Assembly (NCBI RefSeq): GCF_008831285.2
Contig: NC_045139.1
Location: 18,396,354-18,460,353, forward strand
DNA: 64,000 nt
Direction of reading: 5' to 3'
DNA from: Nymphaea colorata
Taxonomy: Eukaryota > Streptophyta > Magnoliopsida > Nymphaeales > Nymphaeaceae
Part shown: piece after piece, positions 13,960-26,053 of the stretch
How the letters are laid out: the number at the start of each line of letters is the position of its first letter
Numbering within the stretch: position 1 is the stretch's first letter
The notes under the pieces: generated by a model
What the model was told of the DNA's origin: nothing
Database searches by the model: none
Seen by the model: only the letters and a program-made list of their open reading frames with translations
Position numbers and translations under genes: made by a program

Positions 13960-15401
13960 TTGCAGTGGTCACAGAGGAGGGCTTTTACTAGAAGATTTGT
14001 TGATTGGTTTCTGCTTTTCCATTTTAAGTGTTGAACAATATGTTGTATGCCGATGTTTCAGTTGGAAAAATATGTGGCCAATTATTTCTTTTATTATTTT
14101 TTTTTTCTTTCTCTGAGTTGAATTGTGTAAACTGAATACTTTTGGGAGGCTTTCTTGAAATTGTTTCTGCTTTGGGTAATATGATCAGGCTATTTATTAC
14201 CAGTTTATTGGCAATCAAAGATACCAACAAATAAATGGTTGTATGTTGACATCTAAATTTAGGCATTGCCCAGCATTTGCAATACTCTGTGAGATGTTTA
14301 CATTGCTCCTGATAAAGCAATTTCTTCTTTCATTTTTTGTCGGGAAGTTGTTCTATATTTTCTCAAGGGAAACGGTGCTCGAACCAAGTTATGGGTGAGG
14401 AAAAAAAATTTCTTGTCCATTGTCCGTGGAACATGAAATCTGAGAAATCAGCGTGAGAGAGTGAAAGGATGCATCTGGGGAGGATGAATTGTTGCCTGCC
14501 AACATTTGTAGTTCAAATATTTCTAGCGGTGCTGCGCTGGTCATTCATCAGCCTGTGCTCCTTACTATGAAAACTGGGAGTCATCCTCTCATCCTCTATC
14601 CTCACACCCTCCATCGCTTCGATCGGACTTAGGCAGGTGAATTCGTCATGGCTCCATTGAGTTTAGTTGGTGTCAAGTTAGTTTTATTGCCAATATAATT
14701 GGGTTCAAGCTGAGTTAAGTGAATCGAACATGAACAGGCAGCTTCAATAATTTGGCAATGGTAGGGCCGCAAATAGATCGGACATATATGTATATTTGAT
14801 TGAGTCTGACCCCTTCGTTCCCATGTTCAGATCATCAAAGTGGGATATGAATTTGGATTTGAGTCAAAATACATAAATTCCGGTTATACTCAGATTTAAT
14901 TCAGATACGGTCTGACCGGACTATAATTTTTCATGCAAATATAGCATTTTGTAAGCCTTCTTCTGCTGGATTCAATACAAGGGCAGGTTCTGGATTTGTT
15001 TCAGCTCTGCCATATCTCAACTTGTCAGATCCATGATAGAACTTACTATTTCAATATTGGATATAAACTGTACCCAATATTTTGCACCCCTAATCAGCGA
15101 TTGATGAGCGAAGTTGTTGGGAAGGTTCTTGCTTGGATAGAAAAACTCAGACTTGGTTGTGTTGCAAGGTGGATGAATCTCCGGGCTGAAACCTGTGAGA
15201 CCCAAGTCTAGATCTAAGTGAACCGTGAGATCCAAGTCTAGATCTACAATGAACTGCAAACAAATTAACACCGTGAAACTGAATATTGGGCCTATTTTGA
15301 TATGGGCCGAAACGGGCTAATTTTATCTGGATGATCTTTACTGGACCTAGTTTTTGATGGGTAATTTTGAATATAATATGCATGCAGATCTCAATCCTAG
15401 T
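13960..15401. other. Actin 3' UTR and spacer
   Basis: The actin 3' UTR probably occupies the first 300-400 bases; an AATAAA lies near 14229. From about 14750 to 15300 the sequence is rich in GATTTGAG, CAGATTTAATTCAGAT and AGATCTAA words, like the relics at 46140-46420 and 49329-49550. No gene is seen on either strand. Confidence 0.5.
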
Positions 15402-15549
15402 TAGGGATGTCAATGGATTTGGAGATATTCGATTAGTTATTCAAATTTCAAACCATTTAGTTGGATACGAAATTTGGATTCAATTACTATCTGAATGCAG
15501 ATTATATATGTAGTTTCACAATTAAATCTGGATCCGAATTTGACATCCC
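15402..15549. mobile_element. Short MITE with TAGGGATGTCAAT-type terminal repeats
   Basis: Left end TAGGGATGTCAATGG and right end TTTGACATCCCA are inverted copies of about 12 bases, with an A/T-rich interior full of GGATTTGGA/GAATC words. A second GATATCC...AACCCTT stretch follows to about 15730, so the true element may be longer. The terminal sequence is of the kind seen on non-autonomous hAT elements. No target duplication was identified. Confidence 0.45.
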
Positions 15550-15742
15550 AATTTGATCTGATAAATATCTGACGTATATTATTAAGAATGTTGGATTTTA
15601 TTATAATCCAAAAAATTTGAACAAGTCGAGTTTGAGTAAAGTCTAGATCCACCCGAATACTCACTATTACAGACCTCATTTTTTACTCAGATCAGATTCA
15701 AATCAAATATCCAGAAGATATCCAACCCTTTTTCCCGCTCCA

Positions 15743-16466
15743 TTGACAGCAGAGGGAAAACTTCCCCGGCCATGGTGGTTTTGGATCTGCCTAGCACTGC
15801 TTCCTACGGCGACGGAATGCTGCCGATGGAGCATTTATCCTGCGGCGAAAGTCGACGGCGTATACTTCCATCACTCCTCCGTCTTCATAAAATTAAGGTC
15901 TAGGTGTCCCAACCTCGTACAGGTAAATCCCATCTTTTCTCTCGTCCCCTTCTTCCTACTAAAATTTCGAGAAATCCTTGTCAATTTCGCGGAATTATTG
16001 GAATTCTCGCTTAACGTGTTGGCAATTGATTTTCTGGGGAAAACTGTAGGCCTTTTTTTTTTTCCTTTTTCGAGGAATCGTACACGCATGATCGCCCATG
16101 GGACCATTCTTCTGTATCTGTTTAGTCATCAGCAGATCACGTTCTATTGGATCTTAGGCACATACTTTATAGGAGGAAAGAACGAACACGACGATGTTTT
16201 CTCATATTATGCGAAAAAATGGATTTCGAATTTCATGTGATCCTTACGGGTATCAATGGCGCGATTGTCGGGATCAACAGCCCAGTTGGAGTTATGTTTT
16301 TGTTGTCTGTTTGTATTTTTGTTTTGTTCCTTTATAGTGCCCTGAATTTGAAAAGTTTATTTGATCGTGATTGATGTGCAACTTTTTCCATGTTCTCGCA
16401 TTTCTTTAGCGACGAATCTGCATAGTTTTGACCTGATAAATTGCAGGAACTCTTCCCGGACGTACA
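15743..16466 (+). other. PIG-A 5' leader with probable leader intron
   Basis: A GC-richer block (15743-15922) ends at CAG before GTAAAT. A GT-AG intron 15923-16446 would join it to GAACTCTTCCCGG just before the ATG at 16467. The leader exon carries an upstream ORF (15772-15903). Transcription start and splicing are inferred. Confidence 0.5.
15772..15903 (+). CDS. Upstream ORF in PIG-A leader (43 aa)
   Basis: ATG in the context GGCCATGGTGG, close to a Kozak optimum, opens a 43-codon frame ending TAG at 15901-15903, just inside the inferred leader exon. The peptide starts MVVLDLPSTAS and has a basic C-terminal half. I recognise no family. It may be a translated regulatory uORF or chance; conservation in relatives would decide. 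Confidence 0.35.
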   Translation: MVVLDLPSTASYGDGMLPMEHLSCGESRRRILPSLLRLHKIKV

Positions 16467-19400
16467 ATGGATGAACCAACCAAGCATAGGGTTCTGATGG
16501 TGTCAGATTTTTTTTTTCCTAACTTTGGTGGTGTGGAGAGCCATATCTACTATCTCTCGCAATGCTTGCTTGAGCTTGGACACAAGGTTGGATATACTCA
16601 TGAAACAGCATTGTGTAACTCTTTCCTTTCTACATTCAAGGATTGAACCCTTTGATTATCATTTGTGAAAGGTTGAACATTCATGCCTTTTTAGCGTCCT
16701 CGTTGACAGGAACTGATGGTCGTATTGTGTTACTCATGAATAGCACGCCAAATGTTGTCCATGTTGTTTTCATACGATTTGTCATGAATTCTCGTTTATT
16801 TTGCATCTCTGATTTTTGATGTGGTCGATAAATTTAGGTGGTAGTGTTGACACATGCCTATGGATCACGTTCTGGTGTTCGGTATATGACTGGTGGTTTA
16901 AAGGTCTATTATATACCTTGGAAGCCATTTCTGATGCAAAACACACTGCCCACATTTTACGGGACCTTTCCAATTTTAAGAACAATACTCATTCGTGAGA
17001 GAATATCCATAGTGCACGGGCATCAGGCATTCTCAACTCTTTGTCACGAGGCTTTAATGCATGCAAGAACGATGGGCTTTAAGGTCGTGTTTACTGACCA
17101 TTCGCTATGTGGATTTGCTGATATTGGGAGCATCCACATGAACAAGGTACTGCAATTCACTTTGGCAGATGTTAGTCAGGCCATATGTGTGTCTCACACA
17201 AGCAAAGAGAATACAGTCCTGCGCTCATGCCTGCCCCCAGACAAGGTGTTTGTGGTACCCAATGCTGTGGACACGGCTATGTTCAAGCCTGCTAAAGAGA
17301 AACTCAGTAATGACAAGATTATTATTGTCGTTGTCAGCAGACTAGTTTATCGGAAAGGGGTGGATCTGCTAGTTGAGGTTATACCAGAAGTCTGCCGACT
17401 GCACCCTAAAGTGAGAAATCTAACACTTTCTGAAGTCTTTATTCTTTTACAAGATCTGATAAGTTTGATGACAAAGTCCAGCTTTCATTCTTACTAGAGT
17501 TGATTTTATCCTCCTGAAATGAGCATTTTTGCTTGTACTCATCTATAAATTAAAGTTATTAAATATAATGCTGGGATAGAAAAAATAGCTTTCATGGCCT
17601 TTCTTGGAGGCTGGAGCCTTCTTTACCTTTCTATATGAAGCTTTAACTAGTTAAAGTAACTCTTGTTCACCAATTTTTCTTCTAAGGTTTATTTTATAAT
17701 TGGAGGAGATGGGCCTAAACGTGTAAGATTGGAAGAGATGAGGGAGAAGCACTCTTTACAAGACAGGGTTGAAATGTTGGGAGCAGTACCACATGCACAA
17801 GTTCGATCTATCCTTGTTCGTGGTCATATTTTCTTGAATAGGTAATATTGGTTGGGTGATGGTTTTTGCTTTTTCTTTTCCACTAAATTAGTTCTTTCAA
17901 CTTGTGACAGCTAATTTTTGTGACATTGTGCCAACTTAATCATAATTGTTAGTCATTGTTTGTGGACTATAGGGGTTGTTTTGGTAAGAAACTACCATCT
18001 GAACAGATGCATGGTGACTCCTCTTTCAATTTTTTGTGCCTGTTTCTTTGCTTGTATTGTCATAAAAGTCATTCTTATATTTTTACGTCGACTTGCTGAT
18101 GCAGCTTTGTATTGTTCATTTTTAATTCCTGTTGTAGCTGACAAGATTTTCCTTTTCCAACCCATAGTCCCTACCTTGTGCCTATGAGGCTCTTGGCTTA
18201 CTGTTATTCTTAAAAGTATGGATACCTTTTCTGCTGCTACGACATGTTAACCTTTCTGTTACACTGCTATTAGGTTACTTCTACTTGACTAACATCACAT
18301 TACAATGAAAAAAGACAATCCCACTGCCAAGTAAGCCTGAATGCTCTCTCATACACACACATACACACAGGAAAACATGAACACACACACACGCACACAC
18401 ATTATGATCGGTTTCTTGTATGCACCTATAGAAATTAAAATCTGATTTTTCATTTTGTATAAGCTAGTGAAGCTATAGTTTTTGTGAATTGTCTCAAAAG
18501 CATTCCCTTTCTATTTAGCTTCCAGCCCTTGTTGATGCAGATAGAAGTATCATTTTGTCATATGCTAACAGATCATTAGGATCTGAAATGGGCTTTTTAA
18601 TCAAGCAAGGAAATTTGGACGAGTTAAGGAAAGCTAAGGGGATTTTAGGGAAGACAGAAGTAGATGTGTCCTTGTACATCACAAATGAGACGGGGATATA
18701 GTTTGAAAAAAAATTCTCTTTTAGACTTCTGCAAAAGTGTAGGTTTACCACCTATTGAATCATTATGCATCTTCGCAAGTATGGTTTTGAACTTTTGATG
18801 CATGTGAGATGTGCAGTAATAGATTAGTTTCAAGCATGGAGTTCATTAAAAGTATTGTTAAAGAACTTGTGCCTTGTAAAGGACATGAAATCTCTTCATA
18901 TGCATACATATGATAGTGTTTATGTATGTGGTGTATTACATGTGTAGATTAGCATGCTCACATCCTAAATTGACAGGAATGCATGGCATGCATATGTTAG
19001 AGTTGCGAAGTTCCTATCTCATGACATTTCATCAAAGTTGATTTTCCATGGGAAGTCTTGAGGTTTTTGACAAATCAAACTTCGTCCTTTACATTGAACT
19101 GTTCAACTGCTGTGTTATGTTCCCTATATGCTTGAATTTCCTTGGCAGTTTATAGTGGAACTTTAGAGTATCAAACTATTAGTTGGTTCTTATCAAGCAG
19201 CTTATGTATATGTGATGGGTTCTGCTTGTTTGCATTTTTGTTGATGACAGTTCCCTTACTGAAGCTTTTTGCATAGCAATTCTAGAAGCTGCTAGTTGTG
19301 GCCTGCTTACAGTCAGCACAAGGGTTGGAGGTGTTCCAGAGGTAAGAAACTACTTTGCTATCATTACCTCCAATTTATTACTTTATGGGTTTATGTCAGT

Positions 19401-20452
19401 GTACATTATTTACATTTTTTTTCTGTCTTCCATTGCTGGAAATGCAGGTTCTACCAGACGACATGATTGTGCTTGCAGATCCCATACCTGGTGAAATGGT
19501 TGATGCAGTAAGTAAAGCCATCAAGATGCTTCCAGAGATAGATCCATATTCCATGCACAGCCGGGTGAGCCTATCTGCAGAGGCTTCTGCTCTACTGAGC
19601 ATGTTCCAAGTCATTCATAACCATGCTAGTGGTAGCATTGCTGAAAGCTCACAAAGCATGTATAGTAGCCAAGAAGAGGAGCTACCTCTGTATTTGCTGT
19701 AGCAGCATGTTAGCCTTCAAAATTTTTTAATATATCTTAAGATGGAAATATAAGATTTGAATAGCCATTGAACTTTCTTTGTGGTTGCCTTTTACTTGCA
19801 TGTTTTGTCTCACTTCTAACTATAATATATTTATTATATTTGAGGATTTGAGTTCAGGTGCAAAAGTTATACAGTTGGCACGATGTAGCAAGGAGAACAA
19901 AGATTGTTTATGATTCAACATTGAACTGCAGTTCTGGAAATCTTCTAGAACGCCTATCACGGTATCATTGATCATGCTTCTCTTGCAATAGCTTGATCCT
20001 CAATGCTGTCTAGCCATTAGTTGGATTGCATCTTTCTTTTGTTTCCATCTTCTCATTTCTGTTCCAATTCTACAGGTACTACAGATGTGGCGCTTGGGCA
20101 GGAAAACTCTTTTGTTTGGTTATGATTCTAGATTTTTTGTTGTGGTGTTTCTTAGAACTATGGCAGGTAAGTTGTTTCCTCCTGTTTATGGGAGTGATGG
20201 AATAATTTTATTTATTGTCTGGGTATTGTTCTGGCTCATCAAAATGGGAAGCTTTTTTGTTGTTTTACATTACTGAACGTTATTTTATGTTGTAGGCAAT
20301 CTTATCTTTGTGGATTTATTATGATTTATGATGTTCACCGTTCTCAGTTATTGTTTTTCTTGCATCAGCCATCAGATGATATAGAAAAGGTTCCAGATAT
20401 TCTTCCTTCTCAAGAACACTGGCATTTAGATGGGAATGCAACCAGTGACTGA
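16467..20452 (+). CDS. PIGA: PIG-A: GPI-GlcNAc transferase catalytic subunit (444 aa)
   Basis: Eight coding exons join in phase: 16467-16586, 16838-17410, 17687-17841, 19251-19341, 19448-19564, 19858-19961, 20076-20166 and 20369-20452. They give 444 residues, close to the family's usual length in plants. The product is the catalytic GT4 subunit that transfers GlcNAc from UDP-GlcNAc to phosphatidylinositol on the cytosolic ER face, the first step of GPI-anchor synthesis. Visible features are the N-terminal [26 protein letters not shown] and [11 protein letters not shown] segments, the [15 protein letters not shown] segment, the GT4 E-x7-E pair (E287, E295) in EAFCIAILE, and a C-terminal hydrophobic anchor (about 393-414) after [14 protein letters not shown]. 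No frameshift or missing key residue was seen. Intron 3 is 1.4 kb. Confidence 0.95.
18350..18402. repeat. Interrupted (CA)n microsatellite
   Basis: ACACAC runs with ATAC and GCAC interruptions inside PIG-A intron 3. Confidence 0.7.
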
Positions 20453-21982
20453 ATATGTAGCTAAATGGCAGATCAAACATGCGATTCATCAATCATCAAA
20501 GAGGAAGCTCCTGGGAAATGGATGCTATTTTCATCATTCACATGTATTCGTTTCTATGCTGATTCACATTCAAACATATGGAAACCTTAGGGTAAGTAAC
20601 ACGTTATTTATTCAGTTCTTGAAGTGTCCTAAATCAAAGTTCTGTGTTATCCCTTTTCATGTTCAACTGGCATATGTTGCTAATGTCTGTTGAAGTAATA
20701 ACCAAATTTATGATTAATGTCTTGGAGGGAGCATTTTTTCTGGCAATGGATGCAATGACATGACATGATTTTTTTCTGTTCTATTTATAAGCTGTTTAAG
20801 CTTGCCTATAATTACATTTTCCAACCATAATGCCAAGAAATGGAGCTGCATGAATGTCTCTGACTCTGTCCATCTGCCAGTAGCTGCTGTCATGGTTGGA
20901 AGCTGGCAGCAGCATTCTTGCTTGTGCAGCCAAGGAGGATTCTTGTTCTTGAATTTCAGAATTTCTTATCGTTGTTTATTTGTGTTAGGTTTAGCACATC
21001 CAACTCTTGCACTGATAAGGATTTTTTTTTTCTTTTTCCAAATTTGATGCTCCCAACTTTCTAGTGCTTTTTTTCTGGCATGTAGTTTATGGGTGATTTG
21101 ATTCATCATCCTGAATTGGGTGCTGACAACAGTTAGGGAACATTTCTCTGTTTCTATGAAGCTTCAGTTGACAACTTGACATTAGAAAGTCAGAGGTGAT
21201 TTCTTGATTGTTATTCTAGCTGAAATAGTTAATTAGTAAAGGGTTTCAACTATTTCAAATTTCAAATGGCTATATTAATCACATATTTGAGTCTGGTGCT
21301 TTATAGTCAATGATGAATATAATAATACCAGTTTCTGTCTGCGGCATCACTGAGCAATGTCAACACACCACTCAGCTTAATTTGTCATCTTACATGTATG
21401 TATTTAGACTGCTATGTTTCCTCTTATTTCATGTTATCGTATCCGAGGTAACAGAGTACTTGATATTGTGAAAATGCTAGAAGTATCTGCACTTACATTT
21501 TATGAAGTAATTGAGATGCTTGTCAACAGGTTCCCCGAGCCATTTTCTACAGGTCAAGAACTATCAACCAGATGCATCTACATGGACTTTTGGATTGACT
21601 TTGAATCACTCTCACATTGAGGAAATCCTCCAAACTGACAATTGGGCTTAATTTTTGTCTGGCAGTGATGATCTCTGCAAGTTCTGAATGCCACACGCTT
21701 GCTGCAATTTGAACATTGTGAAAGTGCTTCCGTCTTGTTGCAGCTTGCTGCTTGGACATTCATGTGACATTTCGAAAGTTGTACCATCTCGTTTACTTGT
21801 AAAAGTGTTGTACTTGGCAATTTTGTTTATGATAAAAATGCACTCTTTGCTAGAGTTGGGATTGACCGGTATCCATGCCCTTGTTACTAACGCACAATAA
21901 CAACCATGACTCACCATTTTTTCCCTCTCCTCTTTATATGTATTTCTCTCGTACACTTAGTTCTCTCTCCTCTCTCCTCCCG

Positions 21983-22023
<41 letters not shown>

Positions 22024-22399
22024 AATCAACGTAAGGTAGATTATGCACAAGCAGGGGAGACAGGTGTGAGTACGGTGTGGGCAATTGCCCACACAGGCCC
22101 ACAAAAAGTGTTTCTTTTCGTATTGAATCTTTATGGCTGCTTTTCTCATTTACAAGCAGGTGCCTCTTAAAAGTTTAAAATTATATAAATAGTGCCCTTA
22201 ACCATAATTTTCTGTCCCCGCAACTGTGCACAAATGTGAAATCGTCTTATTTGGAACCAAACAAGTATTATAAACATCAGCCCGAAATTGGCCACGGGTT
22301 TCACGTCATACATTATTCTTATTTTTAATATATACTTTCCTTTTTTTTAAAGAATAAACATAATAATAGTGATAATTTTTCTTCGTAGCTGATCCAGCT
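20453..22399. other. PIG-A 3' UTR and spacer
   Basis: No recognisable coding sequence. It contains a (CT)n(CA)n microsatellite at 21983-22023 and, at 22075-22100, the palindromic phrase GTGGGCAATTGCCCAC. The same phrase occurs near the right end of the MITE at 63197-63372, so a related element remnant is likely. Confidence 0.5.
21983..22023. repeat. (CT)n(CA)n compound microsatellite
   Basis: CTCTCT run passing directly into an ACACAC run. Confidence 0.95.
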
Positions 22400-22850
22400 G
22401 AATAGTAAAATCTCTTGAGATAATTCAATTCCATCTTGCTTCCCTGAAATTTCCTACCTTCCTCCCCCATTAATGAGCACCGAAATCATGATCTTCCTTG
22501 TCCAATCTTTATGAAAACCCAAGTGAAGCAGCCCCTGTTCCAAGAAATCCCACGACACACTCTCATACGCTTTCGCTACATCCATCTCCAAGCAAAGAAC
22601 TTCCTGGTTAGGCTTGGTGAACCAATCTACAAGCTCATTAGCCATCAAGATCTGATCACGAATGACTCGGTTTTTAATAAAAGGCTCCCTAGTTAACCGC
22701 TAAGATTCTTGCCAGCACTGCTTGCATTCTCAACACCATTATTTTTTAGATCATTTTGTATAGACTGATTCAAAGCGCAATGGGTCTAAAGTCTTCCGAT
22801 CTTGTTCGGTCTCAAGAATTTAGGAAGTAACATCGAATTCGCATGACTTG
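22400..22850 (-). pseudogene. LINE reverse transcriptase fragment, decayed
   Basis: Read on the minus strand from about 22850 downward, pieces of an L1-type plant LINE reverse transcriptase are recognisable in order: a degraded F-R-P-I-A-L block, then R-M-Q-A-V-L-A-R-I-L, then FIKNRVIRDQILMANELVD and CLEMDVAKAYESVSWDFLEQ. The last contains the LEMDVAKAYE motif with a catalytic aspartate. Stops interrupt the first blocks and the frame changes around the AFIKNR region. Endonuclease, later RT motifs and a poly(A) tail are not seen, so this is a short dead fragment. Confidence 0.85.
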
Positions 22851-23299
22851 TGCTGCGACAAAGAAATTTTATTTATTTGCTCGAACAAATCACTTCGTTA
22901 TCTGTTTCTTCTCGTAATTTTTTTCTACAACTTTACATTATCTCTAGATTTATTGAAAAAGCGAGATCTTAACCTTCAAGATGTAATTGGGACCAACATT
23001 TTTGTTACAACGTTTGTAACTCTTTCTAGTACATCACAGAATGATATTGCGAAATTTTGGTGAACAATTACAACCAGGCCTTTTGGATAGACTACCATTC
23101 TTCTTTTTCTTCTGATAGAAAAGCATAATCGTAATAAGAACAAGAATCAAAATGTAAAGTTCCAGCACACCCTGTTTCTGAAGTGTCCATTTCGTCCGCA
23201 TCCATTGTAAGAGTTTTTGCAATTGTGGACTGTTCCGGATCCAAACAACCAGATTTGGTTCGGTGGTAGAGATCCAACCCACAGCCGTTTAAGGCGATC

Positions 23300-23584
23300 A
23301 GACATGGCGCCAACCGTGTAGGGTTTTAGAGAAATGTCGCCGTAAACCCTAGCGAGCGAAGAGCGAGAGAGAGGGAGAGAGCATTCTCTCCTTGCCACTG
23401 ACCTTCATTGTTGCAAGGATCTCTCCTTTTCTCTCTCTAGCCTCTTTGGTGCATATATTGACGCTTATGAAGCCTTGTCATCTTCCCCTTTCGTCCGTTT
23501 AGTGTTGTCCTCCTAAGGTGATTCAGATACCAAATTCTTAGTGGTGGTAGTAATTTAATACTCTGGAGATGCTGGAACTCTCCT
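23300..23584 (+). promoter_or_regulatory. PPR gene promoter/leader with telo-box motifs
   Basis: TAGGGTTTTAG near 23319-23329 and AAACCCTAG near 23344-23352 are telo-box (AAACCCTA) elements in both orientations within 40 bases. Such elements are common near the start of plant genes for ribosomal and organelle-biogenesis proteins. GA- and CT-rich tracts follow to about 23445. The exact transcription start is not determinable. Confidence 0.4.
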
Positions 23585-26053
23585 ATGTGGTCTTCGACCA
23601 AAATTATATCGCGTTCGAAGTCACTTATTCATTGCAAGGCCTCCCCGGCTCGTCTTTCCTCTGTCAGTGCCCTTTGTTGCACTGTCGAAGAGCGAGCTAC
23701 GGTGACTGGCGATCGGTTTTCTGAGAATTTAGCGGCTTCCCATTTGGAAACACTGCGTCCCGATGGGAGTCTTGGTCGATTGGATCATTGTACAGTTGCA
23801 TGGATGCTAAACAGCCTGCGAAGTGATGCGATTTTCGCGCTTTCGTTTTTCAATCATGTAAAGGATTGTGGATTTTGTCACGACATTGTTACATATGCAG
23901 AGATTGTGAAGATCTTGTGTGGTTCAGGTTTGGAAAAGAAACTGCACCGGCTGTTTACAGAGCTTGTTTCTTCGTCGGGTAAACTTGGATTTGATGTTTG
24001 GTCAGTCTTTGAATTTGTAAGGAAGGAGAATTGTCGTTCAGTTGATTTAGTTAAGGTTGTTGATGTAATAATCAAAGTATATGCAGATTGTGGGATGATT
24101 GGTGAAGCAGTTGAAGCCTTTTCTCGCGCAGGTACCAGTGGATGTTTGCCTCATATTTGGTCTTGCAACTTCTTGATCAATTTTTTGATTAGCCATAGTA
24201 AGATTGAGGTAGCCAGATTTGTATACGATGAGGTAACGAGGCTGGGCATCGGGAAAAATGTTTATACGTATACGCTTATAGTAAAATCTTTGTGCAAAGA
24301 AGGAAATTTGGGGGAAGCATTTAATATATTGAAAGAAATGAAGACAGTTGGTGTTTCTCCAGATGCTTTTACTTATAATACGCTGATCGATGGGATGTGT
24401 TCAGCTGGAAATCCAGAGTCCGGTTATGAGCTGCTCAAGGTGCTTAGGAACGGTGGCGTCTTGCTGAATTCCTTTAGTTATAATGCCGTCATACGCGGGC
24501 TGAGCACCCAATTGAAAATGGAGGAAGCAGAACTCATTCTGAATGATATGGAGAGCCATGGCATAACTCCAGATATTTGTAGTTATAGCACCATTATTGG
24601 TGGGTACTGTAGGAAACGGGATTTAAAAAGAGCCCTGTCTCTGCATGATACGATGATCTTGAAAGGAGTGAAACCAAATTGTGTCGTTATCAGTTCCCTT
24701 CTCCAGAGCCTTTTTAGGGCTGGACTTATGGCTGAGGCGCTGGATATCTTCCACAGATTTAGGAATTCGGGCCTTTTTGTGGATAAGGTTCTTTATAATG
24801 TTGTGATTGATGCTTATTGCAAGCAGGGCAATATGGAAGCAGCTGTAGCACTGTTGAATGAAATGAAAGGAAAACGGATAACTCCAGATGTTGTAAATTA
24901 CACTAGCATCATTAGCGGGTACTGCCGTCTTGGTGAACTTGGTGATGCTTGGGAAGTATTCACTAGTATGACCCAAATGGGTGTCGTTCCTGATGTTGTT
25001 ACTTACAATAAGCTCGCCAATGGCTTTTGCAGGAAGGGACTTGTTGAACAAGCCTTTAAACTTCTAGACCATATGTTGGAGCAAGGCCTTAGTCCAAACA
25101 TGGCTACGTACAGTAATGTTATTGATGGTCTTTGTATAGGTGGCAGGTTAGCTGATGCAGAAGCGTTTTTAAATGCGTTGATTGACAAGGGTTTGAATCC
25201 ATGCGTGACTACCTTCGCTGCAATGATCAGTGGCTACTGTGACGAAGGTCAAGGTGCAGAAGCTTATGAGATTTTCCTGAGGCTGGTCCAGCGTCGAGCT
25301 CTGCCTAGTTATAATATGTGTTCTAAATTAATCAAAGTCCTGTGCAAGAACGGGGATGTGGAGAAAGCTTTGATGGTTACTGAGTTGATGATGGATATGG
25401 GTTGCATGCCAGACGAGATCATATACAACATTCTTATCGCGGCCCTTGCTCAAATGGGCCATATGAATAAGGCTTGGGTTTTGTATGAGCGACTAGTGGA
25501 GAGTGGTGTCTGCCCCGATGTCATAACATATACTACATTAATAAATGGATACTGCAAGGTGAATTGCCTGCGAGAGGCATGCAATCTGTTTAAAGAGATG
25601 AAAGGGAAGGGTCTTAGACCTGATGTTATTACATATACAGTTTTACTTGATGGCTTCTTTAAAGAAAGTTTGCAACGACGTTGTGAACTTCAGGAACTGA
25701 AGAAGAGGAAGCGTGGTGCCATTGCCAAGGCGTCAGTGTTGTTTGATGAAATGAAGGAAATGGGAATTAAACCTGACGTGATTTGCTATACTGTTTTGAT
25801 TGATGCGCGATGCAAGACAGATTGTCTTTATGATGCTCTTGTTCTCTTTGAGGAAATGATGGACAGAGGTCTAATGCCTGATGTGGTGACATACACAGCT
25901 TTGGTCTCTGGTTATTTTAATCAAGGGGTTGTGGATAAGGCTGTAGACCTTGTCGATGAGATGTTGGTCAAGGGGGTGCAGCCTGATAAAGTAACACACT
26001 CAGTTTTAGAGCGTGGAATCTGGAAGGCGAGAAAGGTGCAGTTTCGAAGATAA
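23585..26053 (+). CDS. P-class pentatricopeptide repeat protein, probably mitochondrial (822 aa)
   Basis: Single-exon frame of 822 residues. From about residue 90 to the end it is built of tandem 35-residue PPR motifs, about 19 in all, with the usual V-x-T-Y-x-x-L-I...G..P-D pattern and almost no linkers. There is no E, DYW or SMR domain, so it is P-class. Such proteins bind specific organellar RNAs and affect their processing, stability or translation. The N-terminus is rich in S, R and K with no acidic residue in the first 30, consistent with an organelle transit peptide. Overall organisation and the C-terminal KARKVQF resemble the Arabidopsis At2g26790 type (recalled, not aligned). One repeat near residue 700 is broken by a basic insertion (ELQELKKRKRGAI). 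The RNA target is unknown. Confidence 0.93.
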   Translation: MWSSTKIISRSKSLIHCKASPARLSSVSALCCTVEERATVTGDRFSENLAASHLETLRPDGSLGRLDHCTVAWMLNSLRSDAIFALSFFNHVKDCGFCHDIVTYAEIVKILCGSGLEKKLHRLFTELVSSSGKLGFDVWSVFEFVRKENCRSVDLVKVVDVIIKVYADCGMIGEAVEAFSRAGTSGCLPHIWSCNFLINFLISHSKIEVARFVYDEVTRLGIGKNVYTYTLIVKSLCKEGNLGEAFNILKEMKTVGVSPDAFTYNTLIDGMCSAGNPESGYELLKVLRNGGVLLNSFSYNAVIRGLSTQLKMEEAELILNDMESHGITPDICSYSTIIGGYCRKRDLKRALSLHDTMILKGVKPNCVVISSLLQSLFRAGLMAEALDIFHRFRNSGLFVDKVLYNVVIDAYCKQGNMEAAVALLNEMKGKRITPDVVNYTSIISGYCRLGELGDAWEVFTSMTQMGVVPDVVTYNKLANGFCRKGLVEQAFKLLDHMLEQGLSPNMATYSNVIDGLCIGGRLADAEAFLNALIDKGLNPCVTTFAAMISGYCDEGQGAEAYEIFLRLVQRRALPSYNMCSKLIKVLCKNGDVEKALMVTELMMDMGCMPDEIIYNILIAALAQMGHMNKAWVLYERLVESGVCPDVITYTTLINGYCKVNCLREACNLFKEMKGKGLRPDVITYTVLLDGFFKESLQRRCELQELKKRKRGAIAKASVLFDEMKEMGIKPDVICYTVLIDARCKTDCLYDALVLFEEMMDRGLMPDVVTYTALVSGYFNQGVVDKAVDLVDEMLVKGVQPDKVTHSVLERGIWKARKVQFRR

